Below, piece by piece: positions 10,816 to 23,300 of a stretch of DNA of 64,000 nt. This stretch comes from Paramecium octaurelia (lineage: Eukaryota; Ciliophora; Oligohymenophorea; Peniculida; Parameciidae). A program made the translations under genes and the position numbers. The stretch is taken from assembly GCA_905182995.1 (NCBI GenBank), contig CAJJDP010000109.1:248001-312000 (forward strand). Reading direction: 5' to 3'. How positions within the stretch are numbered: position 1 is the first letter of the stretch; each line of letters begins with the position of its first letter. A model generated the notes under the pieces. The model ran no database searches, was not told the DNA's origin, and saw nothing but the letters and a program-made list of their open reading frames with translations.

Positions 10816-12124
10816 ATGTTACAATAATAGCAAGTGGAAGATCAAAATGAGCCAATCTCTTAATTCAAATAAATTCCACGATATTAATCTCTCAAAATAT
10901 TGAATCCATAAGTTTATTATTACCATGTAGCTCCTGGAAACAATAGCAAACTTATTATTTAAACAATGCAAAAAAGAAAGAATTGGTAAGAATCAGAAAA
11001 TAATTTAATTCATTTTCAATGGAACATGAATGATAAGAACTTTAAATATCTTACACTCAGCTAATCCTATATTCAAATTGTTAATCATTTACCTAATCAC
11101 AGAGAACTTACCATGAAATGCAATTTAATCAGAAATCTAAAATAGTTTTGTTAATCCAACAAGCGCTATGTATGGGATGTAACCCCATTATCTTTCATCA
11201 TTGACCTTTATTCTTAAGAACGAAATTTAAATAGAGTTCTCTAAGAATTCACATACTTTTATGAATAATTCAAACCTTCAAACGACAAAAAATCTTAGCA
11301 TAATTGTCCCTCCAAGCCATATTAATAATATATCCACCCTAAAATGCACTATAGCTTTTTGGACGAAGAAAACAATTACATTTGGGTATTCATTTGAACT
11401 AACAGTTAAGATTTTAAAGCCAAATGAATTCAATAGAGGAAGAGGTATCCAATTCTTCAGAACCATTGAAGAACTCAAGCAGATATTGAAGGATTTCACT
11501 AAAGGCACATCTGAATACTAATTCAGTCAAGGTTAAATTAAATCCTCCTCTTTTGTGATATAGAAGTACATTTAAAGACCATTGCTTTTAGATGGAAGAA
11601 AATTCGATATTAGAGTTTGGGTTTTAGTAACTTATTCTTTTGAAATATATGTTTTTAATCAGGGTTATGCAAGGTTGTCTTCAGAAATGTTTGATCTAAA
11701 CCAATTGGATGCATTTATCCACTTAACAAATAATGCAGTTTAAAAACACTCAAAAAATTATGGGTTTTTTGAATTGGGAAATTAAATTTCATATTCAGAA
11801 TTGGATTATTATACAAATGGAGAATTCACCAAAACTGTGTTACCAAAGCTTAAGTCAATCATAGTCTTTTCTTGGATGGCAGTACAGAATACATTTAAAA
11901 AATGTAAATATTCTTTTGAGATCTTTGGATACGATTTTATGTTAGACGAATCATTGAAGCCATGGCTTATTGAAATCAACACTAATCCGTGTCTTGAAGA
12001 GTCATCTCCATTATTAAAAGAATTAATACCAAAAATGATAGATGATGCATTTAAAATTGTGATTGATCCCTTATTTAGTAAAGTTTCAGGACCAACTGGA
12101 TGGGATCATCTATTGCAATTATGA
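10816..12124 (+). CDS. Tubulin tyrosine ligase-like (TTLL) enzyme, 427 aa
   Basis: ATP-dependent amino-acid ligase acting on tubulin or related tails. Motifs in order: YYYHVAPGNNSKLI (N-terminal core, resembling the TTLL3/8/10 glycylase group); IWILKPNEFNRGRGI (ATP-binding lysine and glycine-rich loop); DGRKFDIRVWVL; HLTNNAVQKHSKNYG; and FEIFGYDFMLDESLKPWLIEIN followed by TNP, the conserved acidic metal-binding end. All key residues expected for activity are present. A 25-nt intron at 11386-11410 (GTATTC...TTAAG) restores the W-ILKP motif; its AAG acceptor is fixed by that motif. 428 codons. Start chosen as the first ATG in frame (10816). Glycylase activity is inferred from motif similarity only; polyglutamylase is the alternative. 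Confidence 0.9.
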
Positions 12125-12567
12125 TATAATTAAACACTTATTATTAAAGCATTCAAAAATCAATTGAATTAAATCTATTACTATTTTAAATAGTGTTTCG
12201 TTATTTCATTTATGCAATTAGATGAGGATAATAGAGATTATGAATATTAGATATTTTTAATTCCTCTTATAAGTATATAAAATAAATTATCATAATAAAT
12301 GTGAAAATTATTAATGATAAGAATTTTGGATGACATCTTATTTGAATGGAAATATCATATAGATAAACATGAATATGCATTTTGCACAATTGGATTGCGA
12401 TTGTATTAATTTGCTCTTAAAATTTGTATAATATAAAATAAAAAAAAGTAAAATTAAATTGATTTGAAGTGTTGCAATAAAATGCTCGAAGATGAATCGG
12501 ATTAAATGAAGTTTTAAATTCTTAATTTGAGAGAAAAATAAATATCTTTAAATTAATTTAAATAATA
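12125..12567. other. AT-rich intergenic spacer
   Basis: 443 bp of AT-rich DNA between two same-strand genes; no open frame, repeat or RNA recognised. Confidence 0.5.
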
Positions 12568-13495
12568 ATGAGTGAATAATAATCGAAGGGTGAGAGTCAA
12601 GAAAACTCAAGTTTATTATCTTCATAGGAAGAATAATAAAAGAAATAGGTAAAACCAGCTGAATTGGTAAATCTACCAAAGGGATCTTCGTAATCCTTAA
12701 TAATTAATGAGTAAACTTCATCTAGAGAAGAAAGAAAAATAAAATAGTATTTACAACGCATACAGGAGAAAGAACGTCAGGAAGAGGTAAGTTTCCTTTA
12801 ATTTTAGTTTTTAAAAAGGCTGCTACACTTAAGCGTAAGCGGTCAAAGGTATAATGTTAATAATATTATAGCCGAACCCGCCATTGAAGTAACAAGACAG
12901 TCAAGAATAACCAACTAGCTCTGAAAATAAAGAAGAAGAGGGGAAGTAAGTTATATTTGAATGAATCAAGTCAACAACTAGCTTAGGCTCTCTAGTTAAA
13001 TCCATTGTTGGTCCCATAGTAAAGTGTCCAATAATCAGAAACATCATCTTCATAGACAAAGTTGAGACTGAACCCAAAATTAAAAATGAAAGTATATCAT
13101 TTTTGTATATAAATTAAAAGGAACAACACCACATCTATCTTTACTTGTCAGATTGTTAGGACCGTAGTTTTGAAGGAATGCAAGAATTGTAAGCATCTGC
13201 AACTCAATTTTATTCACCCTAAAAATAAAGTAAAGATTAAACAAGTTTAAGTCAAATAAATCAAGAGATATTTTAGGAAACCTCATATTTAATAAAAAAT
13301 ATTAAAAATTAATATTAATAATACATTGAACCCATTCAAAGTATAAACTCAAACGATTAGAAAGACTTTTACAATAAATATTTTGATAAAAAGTACATTG
13401 AGTCAGTCATAAGAGAGAGTAGATTGTAAATTCATAAGAAATCAGGATTAGAAAAATAAACATCGATTGGAAAATTAATTCCAAAAAAACATTGA
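12568..13495 (+). CDS. Q/S-rich protein with basic NLS-like motif, about 272 aa, four introns
   Basis: ATG 12568, TGA 13493-13495. Proposed introns: 12787-12818 (32 nt, ends AAG), 12849-12871 (23 nt, TAG), 12946-12970 (25 nt, AAG), 13092-13120 (29 nt, AAG). Spliced length is 273 codons. The first exon is S/Q/E-rich and unstructured. The short second exon encodes AATLKRKRSK, which looks like a nuclear localisation signal. Then come PNPPLKQQDSQ and Q/L-rich text. The last exon ends with IHKKSGLEKQTSIGKLIPKKH. An alternative with a 36-nt third intron ending TAG and no fourth intron also stays in frame, so the middle is uncertain. The function is unknown; a nuclear adaptor is possible. Confidence 0.65.
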
Positions 13496-13510
13496 TACTT
13501 ATAGATCATA

Positions 13511-16026
13511 TCAAGAATTATAGAAATCTGGCTTTTCACTTCTATTTGTGTACTTTATTTTCCTTTTTTCTCCTAAAATGCAGCTGATAACCTTAGTCAA
13601 CTTTTTGTTGGAACTCTAATACTGTTCATCCACTTATTGTATGATGAACAGCAATTCCTTGATTTCGTTTATCTAATAAATTTTCTTAATCAATTCTATT
13701 GATTTTACAGACCTAATCAGTATTTCCTTAAGAATGTAAAGAGTTTCTTCCGTAGACATTAATTCAGGCTGAATCAGATCTAAAATGTTTAATTATTTTC
13801 TCTTTAAAGATTCTTCATCTCCTAATTAGATGAATGATTTTATATTGATTGAATCTCCAGTTGCAGCAGAACATCGTACTCCTGTAGTAATCTCTTCAGA
13901 TGTTCTTTTTGTTAGTTTATCATCCTTTTGACTCTAATTTTCCATCATCAACTTTTGATTTTGTTAAGCTAATTAGTTATTGTCTTGTTGAAGCCTTGAT
14001 ATTTTCTAATAATAATAGCAATGAATAATACATTTTATAATATTTCATGTTATCTAAGCTTCTCTGTAAAAACCTGTTTCAAGTCTATAAACTCTTGTTG
14101 ATAACTCTTATATTCATCCACCAATTAATTTAATTATTGCTAACTCAAATTTGCTGAAATATATTAACTAATAACCCTGTCTTATTCAATACTTTTATTA
14201 TTTGGGGATTATTTAGTATCATTCAATTTCATATCAGATTCCTACTAAATACATTATTATTAGAGCAAAATAATCTTTTGATTTAGATTTGAATTTTTAT
14301 CTTAAAATGTTTTATTCTATTCAATTAATTACTTAACTTCCGTATTTTTTTATTACAATTTCTTTTTTTGTTTTTCCAATTCATCTTTAAGTTCAAAAAT
14401 TGTCTACTCGTAACCTTTTTACACTTGCTACAGTTATTTTATTTATGAATAAAGTTCTATGTTCTTTTTATCTTTTTCCTTGAGTTTTTATTCCTAGTGT
14501 TTCATCTCATTTTATAAATTCTGACTTTACAAATTCTTATTCTTTTTCGAAGATGATAAATTTTTATATGAATCACTCTTCAACTACAATATTTGTTTTT
14601 CTTACTCAGATATTTTACCAAGTAAGTCCTTTATTTAATTCTAGAATTATTATTTAATTTATGCCATTTCATTATTTAAACCTGATCTATCAGTTTAAAT
14701 TGATTTAAAATGACCTAAATTTTCTAAATCGATGGATTTCATATGATCTTAGTTTCTTGGAGATTTTAACTATTATTTAAATTCTGAATTCTCCTAAATT
14801 AATTGGTAGTTGATTTTTTTTACTTTTTCAAATTCTTCGTATAATTTCTATTCTTGTTCTCCTCTTTCATTTAAGATTATTGATAATTAGTTATGCAATT
14901 TATTGTTATCATCTATTAAGTTCTTATTTTACTCTTTAAAATATTCAATTTAATCTGATAATTCTTTTAACTATTCTTCATATTATTGAAATGCAATATC
15001 TATCTATTCTCTCTACTTTGTCAATAGTAATGTAACTACTTCTCTGATTTAAATAGGTACAGACATTTCACTTTCAAAAATATTCTTATCGTCCTCAATT
15101 GAGCATTCTTATAATATATTTTTCAATTCCTATTTGCTTAATGAACAAGATTGACATTTAGTATTGAGTTCAAACACAGTGGATCTTTTAATCTCTTTTA
15201 ATTTGATTTCTGATAACATGTTTTCATCCTGCTTTCGATATTCAATCTCCTTTTTCAATCTGTTTGTTAGAATTTGAATTTATTATTCTTAATTTTCAAT
15301 TATTCTATCCTTGTCTGATTTATTTTTGAATTCACTTAAAATTTAATCCTTTTGTTCAATTTCTTTTAGTAAATCCTTAATTTATATATCATAATCCTTT
15401 CTTTTTTTGATTTCTAAGTTTAATTCATCAATAATCTTGTCCTTGGCTCTGATAACCTCTTGTTAACTAACAATTTTCTAAGAGGCTATTTGGAGGTTCT
15501 TTCCCCTTAGAGCTTCTAGAGTTGAAAAGTCTTTATGCTTTGCCTACAATAATTTAAGTCTTTCCTCAATTTCAATATATTTATTTAAGAGAATATCGCT
15601 GTTGATATTAAGTTTTTACGGTTATTTAAAATTTAATGAGTTTTCATTTGAAAATTCGATACTTGGTCCTTAAACTTGGGGGAAGATATTTTTGCCATCC
15701 CCAGGTGTTACATTATATTTAGACCAATCAATTAATTTATTCATTCTTTATGGGGTCATAGATTCAAGAATTGAATTTGATACCTATAATTGATTTTATT
15801 AGTGAATCTGTTCTTCTTGAGTTAATATTCTATTCTTTTGATGTTAAAAGCAATTTTATTCCGTATAAACTTTTTTGATTGGAAATTTATTTGGAGTTCC
15901 ATCAGATATTTCACTATAGGATGTAATGGTGATATCTATGTGAGAATAGGGAGGTTTCTCTAAGTCTTATTTTAATTCAGTGTTCTTTTAAAAGAGAAGT
16001 GCATCTAAGTCTTTGTTTCTATTCAT
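13511..16026 (-). CDS. Long coiled-coil protein, 829 aa
   Basis: ATG 16026 (MNRNKDLDALLFQKN), TGA 13511-13513, one 26-nt intron at 14006-14031; 830 codons. The first about 150 residues are polar and Ser/Thr/Pro-containing. From about residue 150 to about 650 the sequence is almost continuous coiled coil (for example LLKEIEQKDQILSEFKNK, ELKDELEKQKKKLQQKN). Inside it lies a CxxC pair in TKCQSCSLSKQEL. The C-terminal about 150 residues form a separate helical domain (EETLYILKEILIRSVKSIEL). Such proteins are typical of basal-body, cortical or transport scaffolds; the role is inferred from shape only. Its stop lies 15 bp from the convergent upstream gene. Confidence 0.82.
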
Positions 16027-16295
16027 AGTGAGAAAATTCAAAATTATAAAATTAATTTATTGTTTTTAGTAAATTCATTTTTTTCTTTACTTTAAAGAGG
16101 ACACTCTTTTATGTAAAATTTATTCTGTTGACACATTCGATAGCAATTGGTGGTAGTCTATGTTTCCATCTTTCTGTCCCGTGGGCAATGTGTTCTATCT
16201 GTCTGCAAAAAAATTATTTTGGGAAATAATCCTCTTTAAACCCTACAACTTAGATTGCGCTGGACTTGGAATAGTACTGATCTATTATACGTTGC

Positions 16296-18311
16296 TCATA
16301 GATGATTATCTATTTTAGAACTCAATATTTACTAAGATTTTATTCTTTTCTAAAGAGATTGAAATTGCTCTGGTGTAAATTTTTATTGTTTTTGATTCCT
16401 AGTTTATGGAGATGCAGGTTTTGATTGATGTTCCTTCGGTTCTGTGCTTTTTCTTTTGGGTTTAAACTTTTGATTTAATACTAATTATTATTATGTCACC
16501 ATCATAAAGTGTTGTTATAGAATTTTAGCCTGTTCAGTTTTCATCTATTTTTATTCATAAGAATCAAAGTAGAAGGCCTTAAATATTCTTATTTCTTATT
16601 GCAGACCTGTTTTCCCCAAAAGCTTTTCTCTTGTTTCCAATTCCCCCTTCATTAAATCATTAGAGTCATAATTAAATTTCAATTAATTAGGCTTGAATGG
16701 AGGTGGAATTTATTTTTGTAAAATTGCGACCAAATCCACATCTTTAAACCAAGCATGAGTCAGCAATTCAGTTAATCCTTTATTTGCTCCCAATCTCTCT
16801 GATGGTTATTTGCATAATAATCCTTAGAGCAAATCCTATTGATAAATAATAATTAAACCTTAATTTCTGGTGATAAGTTTAACTTCTCAGGGAATGTTAA
16901 TTCTTCATTGAGGATTGATTCATAAATTTCATCAGTGTCTCTTGAATAATAAGGAGGTAATCCTGTAACTAATTCAAAGAGCAAAGCACCCATACAATAA
17001 TGGTCTACTTGTACATTATGTCCCACTTTCAACAGCATTTCCGGAGCCATATATTCAGGAGATCCACAAAAACTATAGGCGTAGTCTTCTTCAGTCATGT
17101 TAGGTTTGGATAGACCGAAATCTGCAATTCTTATGTGACCATCAATGTCAATTAAGATATTTTCTGGTTTGATATCCCTGTATACCACTGACAGTGAATG
17201 TAGATAAAACATAGCCAAACAAATTTCTGCAAAATAAAATCGAGCTTGATCTTCTGTCATTCTCTTCACTTATCTTAATTACCAAAACAATTCCCCTCCA
17301 CTGCAAAATTCTAAAACGAACACTATAAAATTTTTGGATTCAAATGCATATTCCAATTTTATTATAAAAGGATGGTCAAGCACAGTCATAATGTCTCTCT
17401 CGTTTTATACAATCCCTTATATTCATATATATTATAATAATACCTTGTTTTTTATGTTGGATTATGAATTCCTTATCAATTAATTTCATTGCATAGAATC
17501 TTCCATTTGACTTTTTCTTTACCATATAAACCCTGGAAAATCCTCCCACTCCTATGCATTTTACAAATATGAAATCCTTCAGAGTTATTTTACTTTATTG
17601 AGGAGTTCCATAAAAGGGCTAGAGATTTAATGTTTAACCACTAAATATTTCTAAACTTTTATTTGCTTACTGCAAATAATAATCGATTGGTAAATTCTTA
17701 TCAACTGTATGAAATGACACTATTTCCAAATCTGATGACTCATTACCTGTTCCACAAGTTACCTTTCTTTCATCAGGTTAAGATCCTGTAGATGAATATT
17801 GGTGAATAGAATGTTTCTTTACTTCTTATTTCAAATATTCTTCTAACCATCCTGTTGATTTTTGAGGATCTATGTTAAATTTGATTTGTTGATTTTCATG
17901 ATTAACAATTATAATAATCTAACTAGCTGGATTAACAAAACTAATTTTATTTGAGTTCTAGGATTTTTGAGGCTGACTATTGCCAGAAGAGATTCTCTTG
18001 GAATCCTTTTATTAACTCATCAGATCCGACATATTGGCCTTTTTAGTGCCAGATTATAATTGTTTATGGCTTGTCATCAATTTAAGCAAATCTTATTGAT
18101 ACTATTTTAAATTGTTCCCTTTTTTTAATCCCATACTTTAATTTGTTTTCTGAGTAGGACTTAATGATTAACCTATCAATCCATTAGGATTAAATGATTA
18201 ACTCAATTTTTAAGATGTCTTCGTCGCAGATCTAATTATTATTCAAACATACTTCTTCAATATGCTCTGGGATACTATCTCTTACAATTATTATTGTTAT
18301 TTTGATAGCAT
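16296..18311 (-). CDS. AGC-family Ser/Thr protein kinase, 647 aa
   Basis: ATG 18311 (MLSKQQQQLQEIV); introns 18232-18252 (21 nt), 17416-17443 (28 nt, ends AAG), 16836-16858 (23 nt, GTT donor); TGA 16296-16298; 648 codons. An about 250-residue N-terminal region contains a beta-rich stretch (ASQIIIIVNHENQQIKFNID) and a Ser-rich linker. Kinase domain: glycine loop IGVGGFSRV, lysine YAMKLI, catalytic loop VYRDIKPENILI, DFG in RIADFGLSK, activation segment YSFCGSPEYMAPEML, and subdomain X-XI DLLQGLLCKQPSERLG. The YRDLKPEN-like and CGSPEYMAPE sequences place it in the AGC group (PKA/S6K-like). Its C-terminal tail contains PPFKP, the AGC-tail PxxP landmark. No second-messenger domain is obvious. All catalytic residues are present, so it should be active. 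Confidence 0.92.
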
Positions 18312-20300
18312 AATCAAAATTTAAAATTTTTATTAATTTTATATAATCAGAAAACTTTCTCTCTATTTTCAGAGTAAGAAAAATTTATCCCATCAATCCA
18401 AATTATCTGATTCTCTATATGAATACTCACAAAAGTTAAATTAAAAATTTATGCTTCTATAACATAGCTAAAATTAATATATGTGAAGAATATAATATGT
18501 TAAATACCCAATATATATATATATTTATCTTTGGAAAATAATGAGACAATTATAAACATCTAAAAATTTATATGGATACAAACATCAAAATATCATAAAT
18601 CACCAAGGAAAGAGTGTTTGTAATTATTTCACGATTAATTTCCATGAGCCTAAAGCTTTCCTTTAAATTTTATTTTGATTGGCTATCTAGTTTCAAAAGT
18701 TTTCATGATTGCCTCTCAAACGAATACTTTATACCCCTTACATAATTGTGGAACAGTCATTTAAGTAATAATTATTGCTAAGCGAATTTTAGGATAAACA
18801 CATCCTAAATTTTGATATGATCAATTGTGAGTTGGTTATTTGTGAGCTGTTGATTAACATTAATTTTGATGGAAATTTAGATATCTAAACAATAATTACA
18901 AAAAAATTACTTCTTTTTTCTTGGAAGAAATTAATTTACAAGGAGAAACTAGAATCAGTTCTTTACCTTAAAATACCAAATTGCAAGCTAAGTATCGTAT
19001 TATAGAATTCAGAATCATTTAATTCACAGAATCATTTATGTTAAGATATTTGTTGGACAATATTTTTAAATATCTTGAAAATGATACATCATGATCATTA
19101 GGAGCTTTCATAGAAAACCAACGATTATTATAATCTCCTGTTCAAAAAAGGTTAAACTGTCTTAATATTCTCTGTAGGATTAAGTTAATGAAAGAAGCGC
19201 GGATGAATTTCCAAAACTTATTAAGCGAATATTCTTTTTTTCGGATAAAAAATTAACTAAGGTTATAAATTTTATATTATGCTTAAAATTGTGATGTGAC
19301 ATCAGAAACTGTGAAGTTGAGTATCATAGCATTATTGGCTTATGATGTTTGAATATATAAAATATATTTATATTTCAAAACCTGAGAATTTCTCAAAAAA
19401 CAGGGTTCATAAATAATAGCCAAACTAAAACTTAGATGCTTAGTTATATAAATTATCTCGCAATTAGCAATCTTGTATTTATTCCCCTTGAACCTCCTCT
19501 TATATTCAACTACTTAATTTTATTAAGAAGATTTTAATTTGATATATTTAATGCTTTATTAAAGAGTGATAATACTAAAAAGAGCCTTATCTTCTTTAAT
19601 AGGGATATCGAATGATAATATAATTTTAGAATATTGACAAATTCTGGTTAGAATAAAGACGATATTCTAGGTACACGAGACTTTAACCATTTTATAGCAT
19701 AATAGCAATATAATTTGAATGTTTTTATATTAAGTGGGTAATAGATTACACAAAGCGAAATAAGAAAATTACATTGATTAATTAAAAATTTATGGGTTTT
19801 CAATTTTGAGGGTTCTATTTCAGAATAATCCTTGTAGCCCTCTTTAAAATCAACACGCTTATAGTTGAGTTATTGAGATAAATTAGGATTCTAATTCAAA
19901 TATAAAAACACAATCTTTCAAATAATTTTATACCAAAATTAATTGGAGGTGGTTTTGGCTTCAAACGACATGGATGATAGCTATTTTTGTCAACAAAAAA
20001 TTAATAAAATTAATTGGGCAAATGATTAAGAAGTTTCATGATTTGATAGGTATATTTAGGTACTGGGAAAATTTTAGGTTATTAAACGTACAAAAAGAAT
20101 AGAATTTTTGAAAAAAACTGAAATAGATTCTAATTTCAGCAGATTGTTTTTCATTGTCTCATCATTAGATTACATTTTTGTTTGATTGCTAATGATATGT
20201 AGATTGTAGGTCATTGTTGATATTAAACTTAATTAATATTATGTTAGGAAGTTACCTATTTAAAATATCCTAAATTTACATTTTCACAATATTTATATTA
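18312..20300. other. Two-kilobase gene-free stretch upstream of the giant surface gene
   Basis: No sustained reading frame, repeat or RNA recognised on either strand. The sequence is AT-rich with scattered short open runs only. It separates the divergent kinase gene from the start of the giant receptor-like gene. It may include that gene's promoter and older decayed material. Confidence 0.45.
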
Positions 20301-23300
20301 ATGATTTAACCTAACTTTGTAATAATTCTGTGCCTGAATTGTATAATAAAGGTTTTTGGAGTTACGGAAGTGATATCGTCTTCATTTTAAGGAAGTACTT
20401 TTTCTGATGCGGACAGTAATATAAAAGTGATTAGATTTAGATTGGGTTGTTAGCGGAGCCTCGCCATAATTCACAGATTGTATGGGCACATTATTATTTG
20501 GGGGTTATAATGCTTTTGGAATGAGGACAAGTGTTACTAAGATCTTTACACTTCCACCTCATTTTAAGATAAATTTGTAATTCTAATTTTGGAAGTAAGG
20601 ACTATAAATAGCATAGAATTGATTCTTGGGATGGTGAAACAGGTTTTGTTTTCCTTGATTATCAGAATGCATGGTAGCAAATATTATAGGGAAGCCAGGG
20701 AACTGACATCTGTGGGACTGTCCGAGATGATTCTAGAGAACAAAGTTTTAATATTAATGCTAATGTACCACATAGTGGTCCTACAGCCATAGTAGTAATC
20801 ACAAGCAATTTGAACGAAGGGGGTGATAATGTATTAAAGTTTGATTATTTTGAAAGGAATCTTGGGGAATGAGAGATTTTATTATATCAGTTGAGAGATG
20901 CCCAGATGGATGTTAAATATGTTTAGAGACGGATACAGTTGTTAAATGTTAGATATGGTAGATATTTTTCACTAGTTGGACCTAATTAAATACAATTGAA
21001 ATATAATCCGATGGTTGGAATACAATTCCAACAACTCCTGATGCAACATATTGTGGAGGTAACGAAGAATGAATATAAATTAGCTGTTGCTTTATTTGGT
21101 GGTTATTAGAAAACAGGAGTCAATACAGTTATTAGTGGGTCTTTTTTAAATATTCCAGAACATGCAAAAATAAAGATCTAATTTTTATGGGCAAAGATTG
21201 ATTCCTGGGATTATGAATGGGCTTTTATGAAACTAGATGGTGCTGTTGTTTGGCAACAATAGTTTAATTATTATTGGGGTTACTTTTGGAAGATTTGTGG
21301 AGACTCACACGATGACTATAGAACAATTTTTACAAGAATTGAATTAGATATAAATCATACTAGCACACAATTAGAGATCTCTTTTACGACCAATCTTAAT
21401 GAATCACCAGATGGAGAGTCATTTGGTATCAGAGATTTTGTATTGTTACATTCATAATGCCCTTAAGGAAATTATAATACTGGAGTTGCTGAAACTGGTT
21501 GTTAATGTAATTGTCTGTCATTTAAATATAGAGTGCTATGGATCATGTTATCAATGCAATGGACCAAATATAGATGACTGCATCGATTGTGGAGACCCGA
21601 ATATATATTACAAATAATTAGTATCTGGATAATGTACATGCTAAGATAAGACAATTGAAAGTACTCAGAATGATGGAAGTACAATATGTTAACGTATATA
21701 ATCCTAAATATTTATTTTAGCATGCCATTCAAGATGTGAGAAATGCTCTTAGCCTTTAGATAATACATCTAATTAATATTGCACAATGTGTATAGCAGGG
21801 TAGAATAGAGATGTTAATGATCAATTTATTTGTGCTTGTAAAGAAGGATATGGTGAGGATGGAATTTCTGATGTCTGCTTTAGTAATTATCCTCTTAAAT
21901 TTTAGAATGCCATTATACATGCGAAAATTGCAATGGTCCCTTAGCATCTAATTGCACAACCTGCTCATCCTCATCCTTTCGTTATCTTACTTCTGATTAT
22001 CAGTGTTTATGCAAAAATTCATATATTGATTCTGGAACTAATGACATGGTCTGTAAATGTAATTTAATTAATATCACTATTTTATAGACAATTGTCATTA
22101 TTCATGTTCAAGTTGTGTCTTATCTGCAGAAGATTAATGTACAAGTTGTCCTGTTTCGAGATAACCAGATAAAGCAGGAACCACTTTTAAATGTGCGTGC
22201 AAAGATTCTAATTATTATAGTGATGGCAAATCATTAGAATGTTAGGCATGTCATTTCACTTGCAAAACTTGTAATGGCAGCTTGGAGAGTAACTGTTTAA
22301 CTTGCAACTTAACATATCGCCAATATTCAATGTTTAAATGTATATGTCCTGATGGATATTTCGATATTGGTGTATTACAATGTAACGGTAATTTTATTGT
22401 CTATTCAAAGCTTGCCATTATACATGTCGTTCCTGTTATGGTTCTGCTTAAGATTAATGTCTAACATGTTCATCAAGTAACAATAGAGAATTCAAGACTA
22501 ACTTGTGTTTATGTCAAGATACTTACATGGAAAAAATAGTTGACGACCCTATGTGTTACAGTAATTAATATACTATATCTACTAGAATGCTCATATCGTT
22601 GTGCTAATTGCAGTGGTACAATAGACAATTGTACAGCTTGTCCACTCTACTCTTATAGGGATCAAGGAACAAACAATTCTTGTGCTTGTCCAGCCAAAAT
22701 GTATGACCCACCTAACAATCCAATCTGCATTCGTATTATATGAAATTCAAATTAGCTTGTTATGTCAATTGTTTAACATGTAATGGATCTTAATCAAATT
22801 AATGCACATCCTGCTATACTTAGATTATGAGATAATTAGACCCTTCAGGGTTATGCGTATGTATGAGTAAATACTACGATGTTGGGACTCCTGAATGTTA
22901 ACGTATAAATCAAAATAATGATTAGCATGCAGTCCTTATTGTTTGGATTGTTCAAACACTCCTGGTCATTGTATATCTTGTAAACCAGATAGATATTTAC
23001 AAGGGAATGTTTGTATTTGTTAAACCAAGCTAACTGGAGCTTTTATTACTAGTTACGAAGTAGCAGGAAAAGTTGATTGTCAAAGTTTCAAAAACATTAA
23101 TTTAATTTAGATTGTCATTATTCTTGCTTAGAGTGCAGTGGATCTAAATATAATTAATGTGCATCATGCCTGGCTAGTGAAGGCAGAATTTTCACTAATT
23201 CTACTTGTGTTTGTGGCCCGAATTTTTTTGAAATAGGGAATTTTAATAACTTCCATAATTTAAACATCAAAAAAAATAAATTCATAAATCACATAGTGTA

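Noticed and set aside
11278-11508. 76-aa minus-strand frame
   Set aside because: Antisense to the TTLL core, where the plus strand has conserved catalytic motifs.
20589-20792. 67-aa plus-strand protein starting MEVRTINSIEL
   Set aside because: Runs in the wrong frame across the 22-nt intron at 20595-20616; the spliced frame gives the conserved KIDSWD module.
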